From the NCBI GenBank assembly GCA_020747015.1, contig JAGTJM010000023.1, positions 248,001-312,000 on the forward strand: a stretch of 64,000 nucleotides of DNA, given 5' to 3'. The translations under genes were made by a program, and so were the position numbers. The notes under the pieces were generated by a model. That model ran no database searches and was not told the origin of the DNA. It saw only the letters and a list, made by a program, of their open reading frames with translations. How positions within the stretch are numbered: the stretch's first letter is position 1; each line of letters starts with the position of its first letter. The stretch is from Pyrenochaeta sp. MPI-SDFR-AT-0127. Taxonomy: Eukaryota; Ascomycota; Dothideomycetes; Pleosporales; Cucurbitariaceae. This document shows, one piece after another, positions 10,560 to 21,613 of the stretch.

Positions 10560-11449
10560 TGTGAGTGTCTCAAGCTCTGTCGTAGGTACGCGCCAGGCCG
10601 AAGCCCCTCAGCTGCCTGTGCAAGCGGGTAGTGGGGGGTCCACTGGGTTTGGTGTCTTTGAGGCTAGACTCAGAGGTAGGGAGAGGTTGGCAACGCAAGT
10701 GAGTGGTACTTGCGTAGGGTTGAGAAGCAAATTTGACAGTGGACAAGATGTAAGAGAGCGCTCAGCCGGGGAAAAGCGTGGACTGCCTCAGACCTGACAA
10801 GGCTTGATTGACCGATGATGTGGATTAGGCTGCCGTGCACACGGATGGGGCCAAGGCCAGCACCATGGAATGAGATGGGGTCAAACGGTCGGAGGCCCGT
10901 CCAGCAGCTCCACTCAGTCGCTTCATCGACCTGGACTTGAACCTCGATCTAGTGCTGCGGAATGTGACTGTTCAGGGCTGGGTCAATCGTCTCACGGCCG
11001 GCGGGGCAAACGAGGCTCACGCTGCCCGCATTGAGGGGACGTGGTGCAGCATCATGGCAGCCTGCTCATTAGCCTGCCCGCCAAAGCGCCCATCCAATCA
11101 TTGGAGAATGATTTTTTCTACAGCCTCACCGGGAAGGCTGACGGTCAGCTGCTGTTGGTGCTTGGTGTTGAGGGGGTCTGGTGGTCAATGAAGCGAAGCT
11201 TGCCAGGATGCTCGGGAAGCTTCAGCCACGCGGCCCACAGCGGAAGCGTGTCGCGCCACTATGATGACCGACGATCATGTTATGAAACCTCAACATTCTT
11301 ACTTTCCATGACTTGTAGAGAGCCTGGTGTCCGCCGCTCTTTGCATTGCAGTCTTCCAGCTCACGTGTTCGTTCCGAGTCTGGCGCCGCTCGCACCAGCC
11401 ATCATTCGCGCGTCGTACCGCTACAGTCTCCCCTCGACTGCCATCCGCA
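10560..11449. other. Intergenic region between BTB gene and small membrane protein gene
   Basis: Divergent promoter region. A long open frame crosses it on the plus strand but has no ATG at its start and does not match the splice-supported gene that follows, so I do not annotate it. Confidence 0.5.
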
Positions 11450-11869
11450 ATGGGGCTTCTTTCTATCCTCCCCGAGAGCTTCGCCGGGGTGGAGACTTGG
11501 ATCACGCGACTATTTGTGAGTCGCCATGCGAGCTGATGTTGCAATTCGACCCGCTCATGGTGCTGTTAGCTCTTTCTCGGACTCGTAGCCATTGGCCCAT
11601 GGGCAGCGCTGCTCCTCTACGACCTACTGCTTTACATCTGCCGCGCTGTGGCATACGATATACCCTTCATTGGCGGGCGCGCGCGAGGAAAGGCACGGCC
11701 ACGTGCTCCAAGCCTCACTGAACGACCAAGTGGACGTCGCAGACGGTTTAGTCTTGCTCGTCGCCAGGATGGGCCAACGCACAGCACGAGCAGCTCCAAG
11801 GTCGATCCGCCAGATGCTCGCTTTCGAAATATAACAGAGGAGAGGAGTGACGATTCTTCCGCTACGTGA
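11450..11869 (+). CDS. Small single-span membrane protein, two exons
   Basis: Exon 1 (11450-11515) encodes MGLLSILPESFAGVETW and a few more residues. The intron 11516-11569 (54 nt, donor GTGAGT, acceptor TTAG) joins in phase 0 to exon 2 (11570-11869), giving 121 aa. Exon 2 opens with a hydrophobic helix (LFLGLVAIGPWAALLLYDLL) followed by a strongly basic, Arg-rich tail and a Ser-rich end, so the topology is probably a signal-anchor with the tail in the cytosol. I do not recognise a family. The evidence is the clean splice, the preserved frame and the sharp hydrophobic-to-basic composition. There is an in-frame stop (TAG) exactly inside the proposed acceptor, so exon 2 could not be coding upstream of it. 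Confidence 0.6.
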
Positions 11870-12760
11870 CAGCAAGGCACTAGTCATGTACAGACACCTG
11901 GTCAGGGGCTGAGCTTGCGATACCCACCGCAGGCTCGCTTTCGCTCTGGTCAAATAGAGAATTGCTGGATTATTACACTGTGCACGCCGTCTGGTAGAAA
12001 GGAGTTTTATCGAGCTGTCACGTTTCCTGCCGAGGCTTGACGGCAGTTTAATACTGGGTTGGCACACTACCTAGCATATGCGAATGGCTCCCTGTTTTCA
12101 TCGACATCGTGCCTGGCGTTATCTTTGGCGCCATGAAGAAGGAGATAAAGGGGAAGGAGATGCTTTGATCGATGATCGAACGATCTAGCCTTCCTTACAG
12201 GTCTTAGACGTCACAGCTGGAATCTCCAAGTTGCTTCGCCGCAGCTGGAATGAAGCTCGCATGACTCTGTGCCCATTCTGACTGGGCTGTAGGACATAAC
12301 GCGTTCATGCTTCAACAACGGAGTGATTGACTGTTCACAAGGATCCATTACAAAACAGCATCTCACCTTGGGCATTAGTGTGAGTACACTTTCATGCCGC
12401 CGTTGAACCTCGCTTGTAGGCTTGCGGGCGTAGATTAGCTGCATGTTTCAGATGAATACGGGCACCAATCACACCTGACCCTCAGGCTATGTGACGCAAG
12501 GTAAATCTAGTTCCCGAAAAGCTATTGAAATCGTTTAAGTAGATCTATAATGGGCTGAACGCAGTTAGCCTATCTGGCTGGGCGCGCCTCCTTCAGGGCT
12601 GATGTCAATAAACTCTCACCTTCGCGCCCCCGTCTCTCACCTCACCTCACTTCAATCATAACATCCTTTCTTCTCAATCTAGCCTCCTGCCAATATCAAT
12701 TTCAGTCCCAAATTCTTACCGCCGCTTCATCATCCAAACGCGCAACATTAGCTGATAACC
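11870..12760. other. Intergenic, no gene seen
   Basis: Promoter region of the small HMG-like gene. The last 150 bp are CT-rich, as in leaders of highly expressed fungal genes. Nothing else stands out. Confidence 0.5.
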
Positions 12761-13207
12761 ATGGCGCCTGCTACGACTAAGACTGCAGCTCCTAAGACGG
12801 CGAGTACCGCCGGCGTCAAGAAAGCTGGACGACCAAAGAGCTCGGGCAAGAACACTAAAGCTAAAGCTGCCATGATCAAGATGCAAGCCTTCTGTAAGTT
12901 AGCGGCGCTCTACGCGTGATAAACGCGTCTTCGAGCGCGTTTTTTTCGCATCACAGACTGGTTTCTAGTGAAGCTCGCTGACAGTCAACAGTCAAGGAGA
13001 ATCGATCCAAGCATAAGCATCTCGACTTCAAGGAGCAGCAAAAAGAGCTGGGCAAGGAGGTACGTCTAGTCACAGCTTCGCACTCGCATTTCTTCTTTGT
13101 TTCTCCCGTATCGCTTCTCAACTATGCGCATGCCATTGAGCCTGAAGACCACTGTTGACTCTGTACAGTGGAAGGTCTCGTCCGAGAACCCAAAGAACCA
13201 GGCTTAA
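12761..13207 (+). CDS. Small basic HMG-box/YABBY-like protein, three exons
   Basis: Exons 12761-12893, 12992-13059 and 13169-13207 give 79 aa. Donors are GTAAGT and GTACGT, acceptors ACAG, and the phases (1, then 0) match. The first 40 residues are Ala/Lys/Thr-rich with an AT-hook-like GRPKSSGK. The rest, reading FFKENRSKHKHLDFKEQQ then ELGKEW, resembles helices 1 and 2 of an HMG box as found in YABBY/HMG-like fungal proteins; a third helix is very short. A nuclear, DNA-binding role is likely. Each exon is too short to show as a long ORF. A second AG seven bases upstream of the exon-2 acceptor would break the frame, which fixes the junction. Confidence 0.75.
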
Positions 13208-14560
13208 TGGATCATTGACTGGTCAAATCGTCAAGCTACATTCAATCGGCATTGTCAAGTCATGAGTAAAGAGCTGCCTCTGTTTCCACAGCACTTTGCA
13301 AACCTGATGTGATTGTTCCTAAAACAGGGCTATCTCGATTACATGAGCACTCTGGCTTCTACCTTTACGAATTACTCTTCTTCATTACTCTGCCACGGTT
13401 TTTATTTTGTGCATGTAAAGTATTTTGGTCGTCAGTCAGGGTTTGCAAATGGATGAGCGGGATTCACGATAGCGCATAGCATGAAATCGCGGTCCGCTTT
13501 AGCGGCACTATGGATGATCTCATTCGAAATCGTTAGTGATACGTTAGCGCTGTATTACCTGTATTGTACCTGCATATTTGTGAAGAAATCTTGTTCAGGC
13601 TAATTACACAGGCGCCGCAGGCATTATTCACCTGGCAGCAATCGCAATTCCCGGGAACCTGTCAGCTTTCAAATCAAGCTTGTTTGGCAGGTTCAGTGCG
13701 TCACACTACAAGTGAGCCTCATCAATAGTGTCTCCGGCGGAAAAGATGCTGAGGGTATGTGACTTTCTCTCATCGTATCACGCCACTCATGAATGACAAC
13801 ATGGCTGGATAACGACTAACTTTGGGAAAAGCGAATTCGACGACCATTGTCTTTATACCATCACATTACAACGGCCCTTCGTTACATTTCTAGTCGCTGA
13901 CATCTAACATCATAATCTACGCCAATAGTTGTCGTCCAAGGTTACTTCAACATCATGCTTGTAACAAGAGTATCCCTGTAGATTGCTTAACGAGCCTCGG
14001 AGTCGATAACATGAGACATAGAAGCTGAATAACTTCAGATCGATTGTGAGATAGATACGGCTGCGGATTAGAGTCTAATTACGAGCTGCTGAGTTCATCA
14101 ACAGCATCTTAACCCTCATCCACGAATAGTGGTCAATGTGGGGGGTCACGTCTAAGCTCTTGGTAAGCTGGAGCTAGCTTGGACTTACCCCACATTCCTG
14201 GTACCGACAGCCCCTCCGACATCAATCGCATCCACCTCTTGAACTCTTAACCGGGGCGCTCCGCTGTGCTGCTTGAACAATTGGACCTATCAGCTATCCA
14301 GGATGGTCATCAGAACTCGTCCGGGTGCTCCCCGAGATGTGGGCCCCTCATTTTGAGCTTCCGCGTCAAGCTTCGCGGGATACTTCCGTCAAGTCCTTTT
14401 GATTGCTAACACACGCTCTCACTGAACCCAGCTTCTCTAAACCACTGTCTTGTGTCTTTTATTTCTAGCGCTGTCATCCATTTCATTCTTATCTTTCAAT
14501 CTTATCCATTCCCCTGTCAATCTTCTCACAAAGCAACACACATCTTAGAACTGATCCATA
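13208..14560. other. Intergenic region upstream of the dioxygenase
   Basis: No gene seen. It contains the CreA-type site pair described separately and a CT-rich stretch just before the dioxygenase ATG. Confidence 0.55.
14138..14193. promoter_or_regulatory. Inverted pair of CreA/Mig1-type sites (GTGGGG ... CCCCAC)
   Basis: GTGGGG at 14138-14143 and CCCCAC at 14188-14193 each match the CreA core SYGGRG, in opposite orientation. They sit inside a 9-bp inverted repeat (AATGTGGGG at 14135, CCCCACATT at 14188), about 370-425 bp before the dioxygenase ATG. Carbon catabolite repression of aromatic catabolism makes this plausible; binding is not shown. Confidence 0.4.
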
Positions 14561-15721
14561 ATGACATCTGGCACCGGTCCAGGCGATACTTCGGTTCCTG
14601 TTCTCAAGGACCTCACAATTGATAACATCACCGAGAATGTACATCGCATAAACTCACAATGTGGCGACCCGCGATTGAAGTACGTCATGGAGCGACTAGT
14701 GTCGCATTTACATGACTTTGCTCGAGAGACAAGACTGAGCTTTGATGAGTGGATGGCGGGAATCAAGTTCTTGACAGAAGTGGGGCAGATATGTACAGAT
14801 GTGAGACAGGTATGACTATCTTTCATCTTTGGGGGCGAGGAAGACTGTGTCAGTGTTTCAGATGACACAAGAACCATCTAATGAGGCGCTGCGTGATGCA
14901 GGAATTCATTCTTCTCTCCGACATTGTAGGCCTCTCCCTCCTCGTAGACTCAATCGACCACCCCAAACCGCCTTCCTCAACCGAAGGTACGGTCCTTGGC
15001 CCTTTCCACACGCACGACGCCGAGACGGGATCGAACGGAACCTTGATATCGGCAGACCCAAATGGTGACCCCCTGCTCGTCTTATGTACGGTAAAGACAA
15101 TGTCTGGAGAGCCTGTAGATGGCGTCAAAGTCGACATCTGGGAAACGGATAGTCACGGCAAATATGATGTACAGTACGAGAACCGCGGGGACAAAGCGGA
15201 TGGACGGGCAGTAATACATAGCGACAAGGAGGGAGTGTTCTGGTTCAATGCAATTGTGCCAGTTCCTTATTCCATTCCAAATGATGGGCCGGTGGGGAAG
15301 CTGCTGGAAAAGCTGGGACGACATTGTTGGCGACCAAGTCATATGCACTTTATGTTTGAGAAGGAGGGCTTTGACCATTTGGTTACGTACGTTTCTTCTC
15401 TCCTCCCAGCTATCCAGAGACTCTACTTTGCTGATGTGAAGGTGCAGGGCTTTGTATGTCCGTGGTTCCGACTACGAGACCTCTGACGCCGTGTTCGGTG
15501 TCAAGGAATCGCTCATCGTTGCTCTGGAGACTGTAACCTCTGAACAGGCAAAGAAGTACAATGTCAAGGAGGGAACGAAATTGCTGAAATATGATTTCGT
15601 GCTTGTAACAGATGAGGAAACGAAGAAGTTACGACATGATGAAGCGGTCAAGGCCATGAAGGGACTCGGTAGAGAGGGCATGATTGTAGTAAACGGTTTG
15701 CCAGTCCCCGACGTCGACTAG
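14561..15721 (+). CDS. Intradiol ring-cleavage dioxygenase (catechol/hydroxyquinol 1,2-dioxygenase type)
   Basis: Non-heme Fe(III) enzyme that opens catechol-type rings between the two hydroxyls, feeding the oxoadipate pathway. Exons 14561-14809, 14902-15386 and 15448-15721 join in phases 0 and 2 to give 335 aa. Residues 1-100 form the helical dimerisation domain found in catechol and hydroxyquinol 1,2-dioxygenases. The beta core shows GPFH and DIWETDSHGKYDVQY. The four iron ligands appear as Tyr171 (GKY), Tyr206 (VPVPYSIP) and His230 and His232 (RPSHMHF), with family spacing. There is no signal peptide, so it is cytosolic. The family is secure. Choosing hydroxyquinol over catechol as substrate is a guess from overall resemblance to fungal enzymes. 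It converges with the next gene, the two stops being 31 bp apart. Confidence 0.92.
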
Positions 15722-15752
15722 AATGTAATACATGATCGGTTTCCGCACTACT

Positions 15753-16597
15753 TCAAGTCAGAACAAGGTCTCTGGTCGAGAAGTCTGCTTCCACAATCTT
15801 CACATCCACACACCTCCCCACCTTTGCCCATTTCCTCGCCGTCCCAACCAGCCACTCCTTCATGACTCCCTTTTCGCCTACCAACTCGTCATAGTAATAA
15901 TCTACAAAAACCAGCACCTCTACATGGCACTTCTCCCCCACCACCTGCGTCAGCGCCTTGAGATCATCTTCCAGCTGGTGTCGCAGCGCCGCGCATTTCG
16001 CATTCTTCGGCTTCGGAAAGAGACATCGCCATTGGAACTCGATCTCCTCATCGTCATGGCTTTCATCTTCCGCAGACTCCGGGGGCCGAATCATGACCTG
16101 CAGCTTCCGGAGGAACTGGCCTGGCACGCAGCCTATCCTCTTGGTGTCGGTAGACAGTGTATCGAGGATCCTAGAATCATAGCGGTACCGCAAGAAGAAT
16201 GTGTTCAGCGAGAGCAGGTGTATGGCTATTTCACGAATGATGACCACGGCGATGGGGTGCCGGAGGGACGTTAGTGTCGCGGGTATGATATGGATTGGTG
16301 TTGTTGGAAGGTATATGTTCTGCCGAAAAAAGAGGGAGTGGGGTTGGATAGTGTATGTGGAAGATGTGTAGCCGATGATATATGCGTACACGATATCTCT
16401 GATCTCCTGTGGTAGTTTGGCCAGGAAAGCGTGCAGAAAGGCCGGTGTTGGCTGTGATCTTGACTGGGTGAGAGCTCCATTCTTCTGGAATGATTTGGGA
16501 GAGCTGTTGAAATCTGTTTAGTTGATCTTTTTCGCCTGCTGACATGGACGTGTCGTAACTCACGTGCCAAGTGGCTCCATGTACTGCGTTGTGGCAT
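15753..16597 (-). CDS. 2EXR/F-box-like hypothetical protein
   Basis: Exon 1 (16597-16564) and exon 2 (16513-15753) flank a 50-nt intron (donor GTGAGT, branch CTAAA, acceptor ACAG), giving 264 aa. Near residue 43 the sequence FLAKLPQEIRDIVYAYI matches the short LPxEIRxxIY helix that opens many fungal 2EXR/F-box-like proteins. After it come strands typical of that group (RKLQVMIRPP, VEVLVFVDYYY). Without the splice the LPQEIRD motif lies in a frame closed by an upstream stop, which supports the intron. The start is the least certain part, since another exon could lie upstream. The function is unknown. Confidence 0.6.
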
Positions 16598-16884
16598 ATG
16601 AGTAGCTGTTGCGCTCCCCACTAGATATCAATTCCAACGGCATGCTCGACATCTTCCCCAACATTTTCGTAAAAAAAGACATGATGTTAAATGTGTCCAT
16701 TGAGTATTCTGTAAGCAAATGGATTGTGTGAGAGATTGAGGTTTGGATCGCGCATCTGCGCATCTGCACAGCCTACTGCCTGAAATGGAGCCACACTTGG
16801 CAGCTGAAAGCGACTGTGTCACCTTGGGCAACTCCACTATTTGTCTGCTGGCACCATGAAAAGCCCTGCGAAGGAAAACTACGT

Positions 16885-18206
16885 TCAGGAATCTATTTCT
16901 CCACGAAGGAACGCTTTGACTTTCGTGCCCCAGACCACTTGACGCTTGTAGATTGTTATGCCAGGCACGGTACCTAGAGCCAAACCATCGATAGCTTCAG
17001 CAAGTATCTCTCCACTTCCCTCGTCGCGGAGTTCTTGAATTGGATACATATATGTCTGTGGTTGTTAGCTATTTCCCTCCCTTTTGCTAGCACTGCGTCC
17101 TGGGGAGAGGGCGGTACATACCTTGAAAGCGAACACCAACGCCCCGCTCTTTGGCAGCCGGTGTAGAGTCTGCCTCTCACACCTCAAAAATGTCTTTTTC
17201 AAGTCAAAATCTTCGTATTGATCCTTTGACTCGAGTTCTTCTTCGCTCATATGATTTCCCTTCAAGCAGAACAGCTCCGCATTTGTGCTGATACTCCAGT
17301 TGAATCGCTTCACAATCTTGCCCACGGGCAACATAGCAAAGAAGCGGTCCATGCTCTTCTCCAATTTCTGCTGGTATCCTGGTACTGGAGTGTGAATTTC
17401 TGCCAAGAGCAAGTTGAGTTTGGAGCGCGTGTTGAAACCGCTGGGAAAGCAAGTCATGAATGCTTCGAGGCGGTACCTTTTCTCATCTTCAGGTTTGTCG
17501 GATGGTAGGAGGAACAGGAACTCGTCATCCACATTCTCCCCCATGAGTTCAAGTGCGAATTCGGCATCGGTGAGATGCAAAGGCAGCAGAGCGCCGGTGA
17601 TGTTGTTGCGTAAGTCGAGACCGGTGGGCGTAAAGATGGAGGGGAAGCGTGTGGGGAGGTAAGTCGATGTGAGCCATTCGTATATCTCTAGGACCGCTGG
17701 CTCAGCCTTCTTGTTGACTGCTAGCACCTCGTGTCTCTCTTTCTCGATGAGTTCCTTGCGGATCTGGATTCTTTCTCTATACGTTTTATCCATTGCGACA
17801 AGATCAGACAATGTGGTATTCTCAATGGCTGGGCGAGCGTTAGTGTCTATGGAGGCACTTGGATGAGAAGGAGTAGTCATGTACCCATTGTCATGTGGAA
17901 CTTTGGTCGGAAAGGACGAACCTTAAGCGGTTCTTCATTGTCCACGTCGAAGTCATGGAGAGGCTCGATGTCGTAGTATGCGTCTTCCGAATACTCTGGC
18001 TCCGCTTTCTTGAGAGGCGTAATGGGGCGAGAGACTGACTAGAAGGAGTTCAGTAGGTCAAGTTTGGTCGATGACAGGATGTCAAGAGCGGCGCTGATTA
18101 CCTCTACAGCCTTACGTCTTCTAAATCTGTGAAGGATGCATACTCCAAATCCAAGCAAAAGCAGGCACCACGATAGCGGGGTCCTGAATGTTTGGAAATG
18201 GTCCAT
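16885..18206 (-). CDS. Membrane-anchored DUF3445 protein (heme-dependent N-demethylase-like)
   Basis: Exons 18206-18102, 18038-17885, 17828-17122 and 17055-16885 give 378 aa. Exon 1 encodes a single hydrophobic anchor (LSWCLLLLGFGVCILH) followed by RFRRR, so the body faces the cytosol or is held at a membrane. The DUF3445 domain starts at VRPFRPKFHMTM and includes the MDKTY...RIQIRKELIE helix, DLRNNITGALLPL, the FNWSISTNAELF strand and the RCERQTLHRLPKSGALVFAFKTYMYP core, ending near KRQVVWG. Bacterial members bind heme and oxidatively demethylate small N-methyl substrates; the fungal substrate is unknown. An internal ATG at 17880 also opens a long frame, but it reads through intron 2 and would delete the conserved domain start. 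Confidence 0.85.
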
Positions 18207-19558
18207 GATATCGTCTTTATCTGGTTCCTGCTCTGGTTTCCGTGTGTTGTGCAGTCCTTGGACTTATATAAGGAGGCCACTCACGGCATCAGTCATGTCA
18301 AAATCGACATTGGGCGCACAGGGCGTCGACTTGACGTTCATCAACCTGGAGATAGTGGATGGACTAATAAACGCCACAGACGCCGATGTCGAATCACCCT
18401 GATAGGTATATGTGGGATGTATTTTCCCTTTGTAGCTTAACCCCGCTTCGATGCGCGTCGCGCTAATACATCGTGTCGAGGCTTCAAGCCTGGGACATCC
18501 GTTCTTGACCACAGACCTTTTCATGACTGAATATAATTCTCAAAGAATACTGTGCACTATACATTGATTCGATGGAAGATAGGCGGCAACTAATGCCACG
18601 CCATTCCTCCCACGGTAAATTGTTCACTCCCACCCACCCATCATGCAGAAAGACCCTGTCTGTTTTTCCAGGACCCAGACAAATAGTCAGCAGTATCACC
18701 ACGACGAGCTGAAGCTGCCATATCAAATGACCAAAGAAATTTCATGTCTCCTACTGATAACCGTGCAGGCCATGCAGTTGTTATTCCAGAACTCCAGTAT
18801 AGGTGCATGGACTCACAGAGCTGTGGGCGGAAACTTGGAAGACGCCAGATGAGAGCTTTGTACCGTTCAGTATAGAACTTGAACTCTGCTCCGACTGATA
18901 TGCATTCTCAAATATATCTCCATCGCTGAGTGTGCTGTCTAAGTTCTCGTGAAAGTTGATCTGTCCTTTGACAAGTAAATATCTTGAGATGGTTCCCATC
19001 CTGAACCAATGCTGTTATTCCAGCCTCAGTTGAAGCTTGCTGATCAATGGCTGTCCCACTGTATGGAGATTGCCGTTGTCACAAACGAAGAGGTCCACTT
19101 GGTATACTTCAATGGAATTTGCTGGTGTCTTCGAGGATTGGGTGCTCACGCTTCTCACACGTAGGGACTAGGTGACTGAGATGTAGTTCATCAGAGCTTT
19201 GAATAGTTCACAATCATTGTTTGGAGCAAAATGTCCCTCAAAGATTGAGGTCAAGCCGCCATCAAGTCAAGCCTACATCATGGTGAGTGTCTTATGTCTC
19301 GTCATCTAGCGGAAGGATTTCACAATGTAGTCTGAGAGGATCACGATGTTGTTGTAAAGACATGCCACTTATGTCTGAAATTGTCAGTGGTCGCTTCTTC
19401 CTTCTCTTATACTCTGTTGTAGTTTTATGTCCCTCTCAATACCCTTGCCAGAAACTTTTATGGTGTCAAGATGCTCAGCTTCGCTCCCGATCCAACACGG
19501 GATTGTCCACACCTATATTCTTGCCAGATGGCACCTCACTGTGCCTTTTGTCTCTACA
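18207..19558. other. Intergenic, no gene seen
   Basis: Between the start of the DUF3445 gene and the stop of the Dap1-like gene. Several short frames have no splice or family support. Confidence 0.5.
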
Positions 19559-20180
19559 TTACGCCTTGGCTTCCTCGGCCTCCGGGCTGCCCACGGGCAC
19601 CAACTTGCCCACAACAAGATACTTCTCCTCAAACCTCTCCTCCCACCCCCTCATAGCCTCCAACTGCTCATTGTCCAGGTCCTCAAGCGTATCCAGCGGT
19701 CCATCCAGATCCTTGGTGAGCATATCCTCATCAAAGCTGCCACAGGCCAGACCCCTGCTCGCATCTCTGCCGGCAAAGTTCGCATACGGACCGCCTGGGC
19801 CGTAGAAGTTACGGCCAGAGGTTACGTCGAAGATGCGGCCGCGTACCGCGAGGTAGACGGGCATGCCGTTGAGCCCATTGTAGGGGAAGAGCGAGGGCGG
19901 CGTAAAGGTGCGGAAGACGGTGGGAGGTGGGGCGCGGGGGAGTGTTTGGGGGGTTGACGGCTTGAGACGGAGGTAGACGAGGATAGCGAAGAGGGAGAAG
20001 AGGATAAGATTAATGGGGGTTACTGGTGAGGCACTACAGACTGTGTTAGTCTGGAGGAGGGGCTGCAAAATGTCAGATGCTATGGTGCTTACACATATGC
20101 TGCCGGCGGCGGGCTTGATGTTGCTGCGTAGTATTTAGCTTGAGCCTGCAGTGGAGATTAAAGTGCGTACCATCTGCCAT
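19559..20180 (-). CDS. dap1: Dap1/MAPR cytochrome-b5-like heme protein, membrane anchored
   Basis: Exons 20180-20171 (10 nt), 20123-20093 (31 nt) and 20033-19559 give 171 aa. The N-terminus reads MADATSSPPPAAYV, followed by a transmembrane helix (INLILFSLFAILVYLRL). The cytochrome-b5-like domain opens with RTFTPPSLFPYNG and shows VYLAVRGRIFDVT, FYGPGGPY and FAGRDASRGLA, the hallmark of membrane-associated progesterone receptor proteins, with the Tyr that ligates heme. Dap1 binds heme and supports ER cytochrome P450 enzymes of sterol synthesis (Erg11). The two tiny first exons are supported by phase (1, then 2), by consensus splice ends and by the proper N-terminus they supply; the main exon has no ATG before the helix. 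Confidence 0.88.
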
Positions 20181-21613
20181 GTTTGAACTGAAGAGCAAAA
20201 CAATAGTCTGTTCAGACGAGAGACGGCGCAAGTGGTGGTGTAGTCGCGGGTTTCATGGCGGGTCCCGTCATATTCTGACCTCGGGCTATGATGCAACACC
20301 GAAGCTGCCATGGCCGCTAGTCAGCCCATAAGTCCCCGGCGCCGCATCGAATGGCCGACCTTCCGCCATCCCCCATCGAGAGTAGACAAATATAGATGCT
20401 CATCTCAAACGTCAATCACCATTCGCATATGCACCCCTGACGGGTCTGAAAAGCGAATTGCTACTCCGTAGATTGCGAGCCGTCGAAGGGGGGGGTTGCG
20501 GCTTGCCTCGTGACGGCCTGTGACATCAAGGCAGCCTCACGCGACATTTTGCCACCCAAACAACGACGCGACTTTGATATGGGGGGTGGACGGCAGGCTT
20601 TCACCTCATTCTTTGAGTTTGCAGCATCCTGAATGCTAAACCCCCCCAGCGTTCGCCTTACACCTCTTAGCACGCGCCTGGCCTACGCCGCACGCAGAAC
20701 AGCCTCTCCACAAGGCGCTCCACTCGCCGTTGCGCGGCTTACTCTGAAACACCGACATCTGCCTGAAACACAAGACAGCGATTCATTTCCGTCGTTGCGA
20801 GAAGCCCTCATTCGTCAACAGTGCTTTGGACCTCAGCGCCCTCGAAACAAACGCTGTAGGCTGCTGAGAGCCCATCGAGCGCAACAGAGGGAAAGCAACA
20901 GCTGCAAGCCTGTGGTGTGCGACGTGCGTTGCTTTGTGAGGCGCAGCAGAGTTGCTTTCGCCGCGTGCTCTCTTGGTGTCTTGCGCTGACTTGGGACCTG
21001 AATTGGATCAATCCCCCCTTCATCTCCCGGTATTTTCCTTCCGCTAATCGTGCTTTGGAGCCTCTCTCAGCGTGTTGTCTTGTACACAAACAGCATCCCC
21101 AGCAAAAACAGTCCCTACTCTTTTCTCTGTCTCTGCCAATATCGTCTTGTCGGTACGTATCCTGTTCATCCATACAACTGTCCTTTCATTCATCTCTACC
21201 ACTGTGCCGCATACCCCAAGGTTGTCTGCAGGACTATTTTCTTCTCATTCCCTGTTGGATCTTCATCGTGCAATGGAAACCAGTGACCGGAACCTGTGAA
21301 AAGGACTGCCAATGAAGAAGAACCACAAGGACATTGGTCTACGCAATACTGACTCTTGCGATCAAACCCTGGGTCTGTTGTCGCCTCTACCACCCCAGGG
21401 CCATCAAACTTCCTGGATCCGCCGACTATTTGCCTGGTTCTAGAAGAAAGAGAAGCACACTTGTCTGTAGATCAAGCATCTAGGAGGACCAAGGCATTAT
21501 ATTTTTCGACTGGCGTACCATTCTCTCGCATTACCGTGCTTCGTGGTGCCTTTGGCTTGCTTGTCCCATCATTGGATGGTGCTAACCGTTGTTTCATGCA
21601 GACCGCCCCAAAA
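20181..21613. other. Intergenic / leader region, no certain gene
   Basis: A 118-codon frame starts at ATG 20633 with an Arg/Ser-rich beginning, but its later half has no protein-like character, so I leave it out. From 21000 on the DNA is CT-rich and likely carries the leader of the next gene, with short upstream frames (one starts at ATG 21270, another at 21312) and a probable leader intron ending at the CAG at 21598-21600. Confidence 0.45.

Noticed and set aside
11041..11721. 226-codon plus-strand open frame
   Set aside because: It begins with GTG rather than ATG, its composition is not protein-like, and it overlaps the splice-supported 121-aa gene in another frame.
17122..17880. DUF3445 gene starting at ATG 17880
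   Set aside because: The first residues after this ATG are intron sequence (branch CTAAC, acceptor CCCAG at 17829-17833). The spliced model gives the conserved domain start and keeps phase.
20633..20989. 118-codon frame with a mitochondrial-presequence-like start
   Set aside because: Only the first 30 residues look like a targeting peptide. The remainder is not protein-like, no splice extends it, and the region looks like a leader or promoter.
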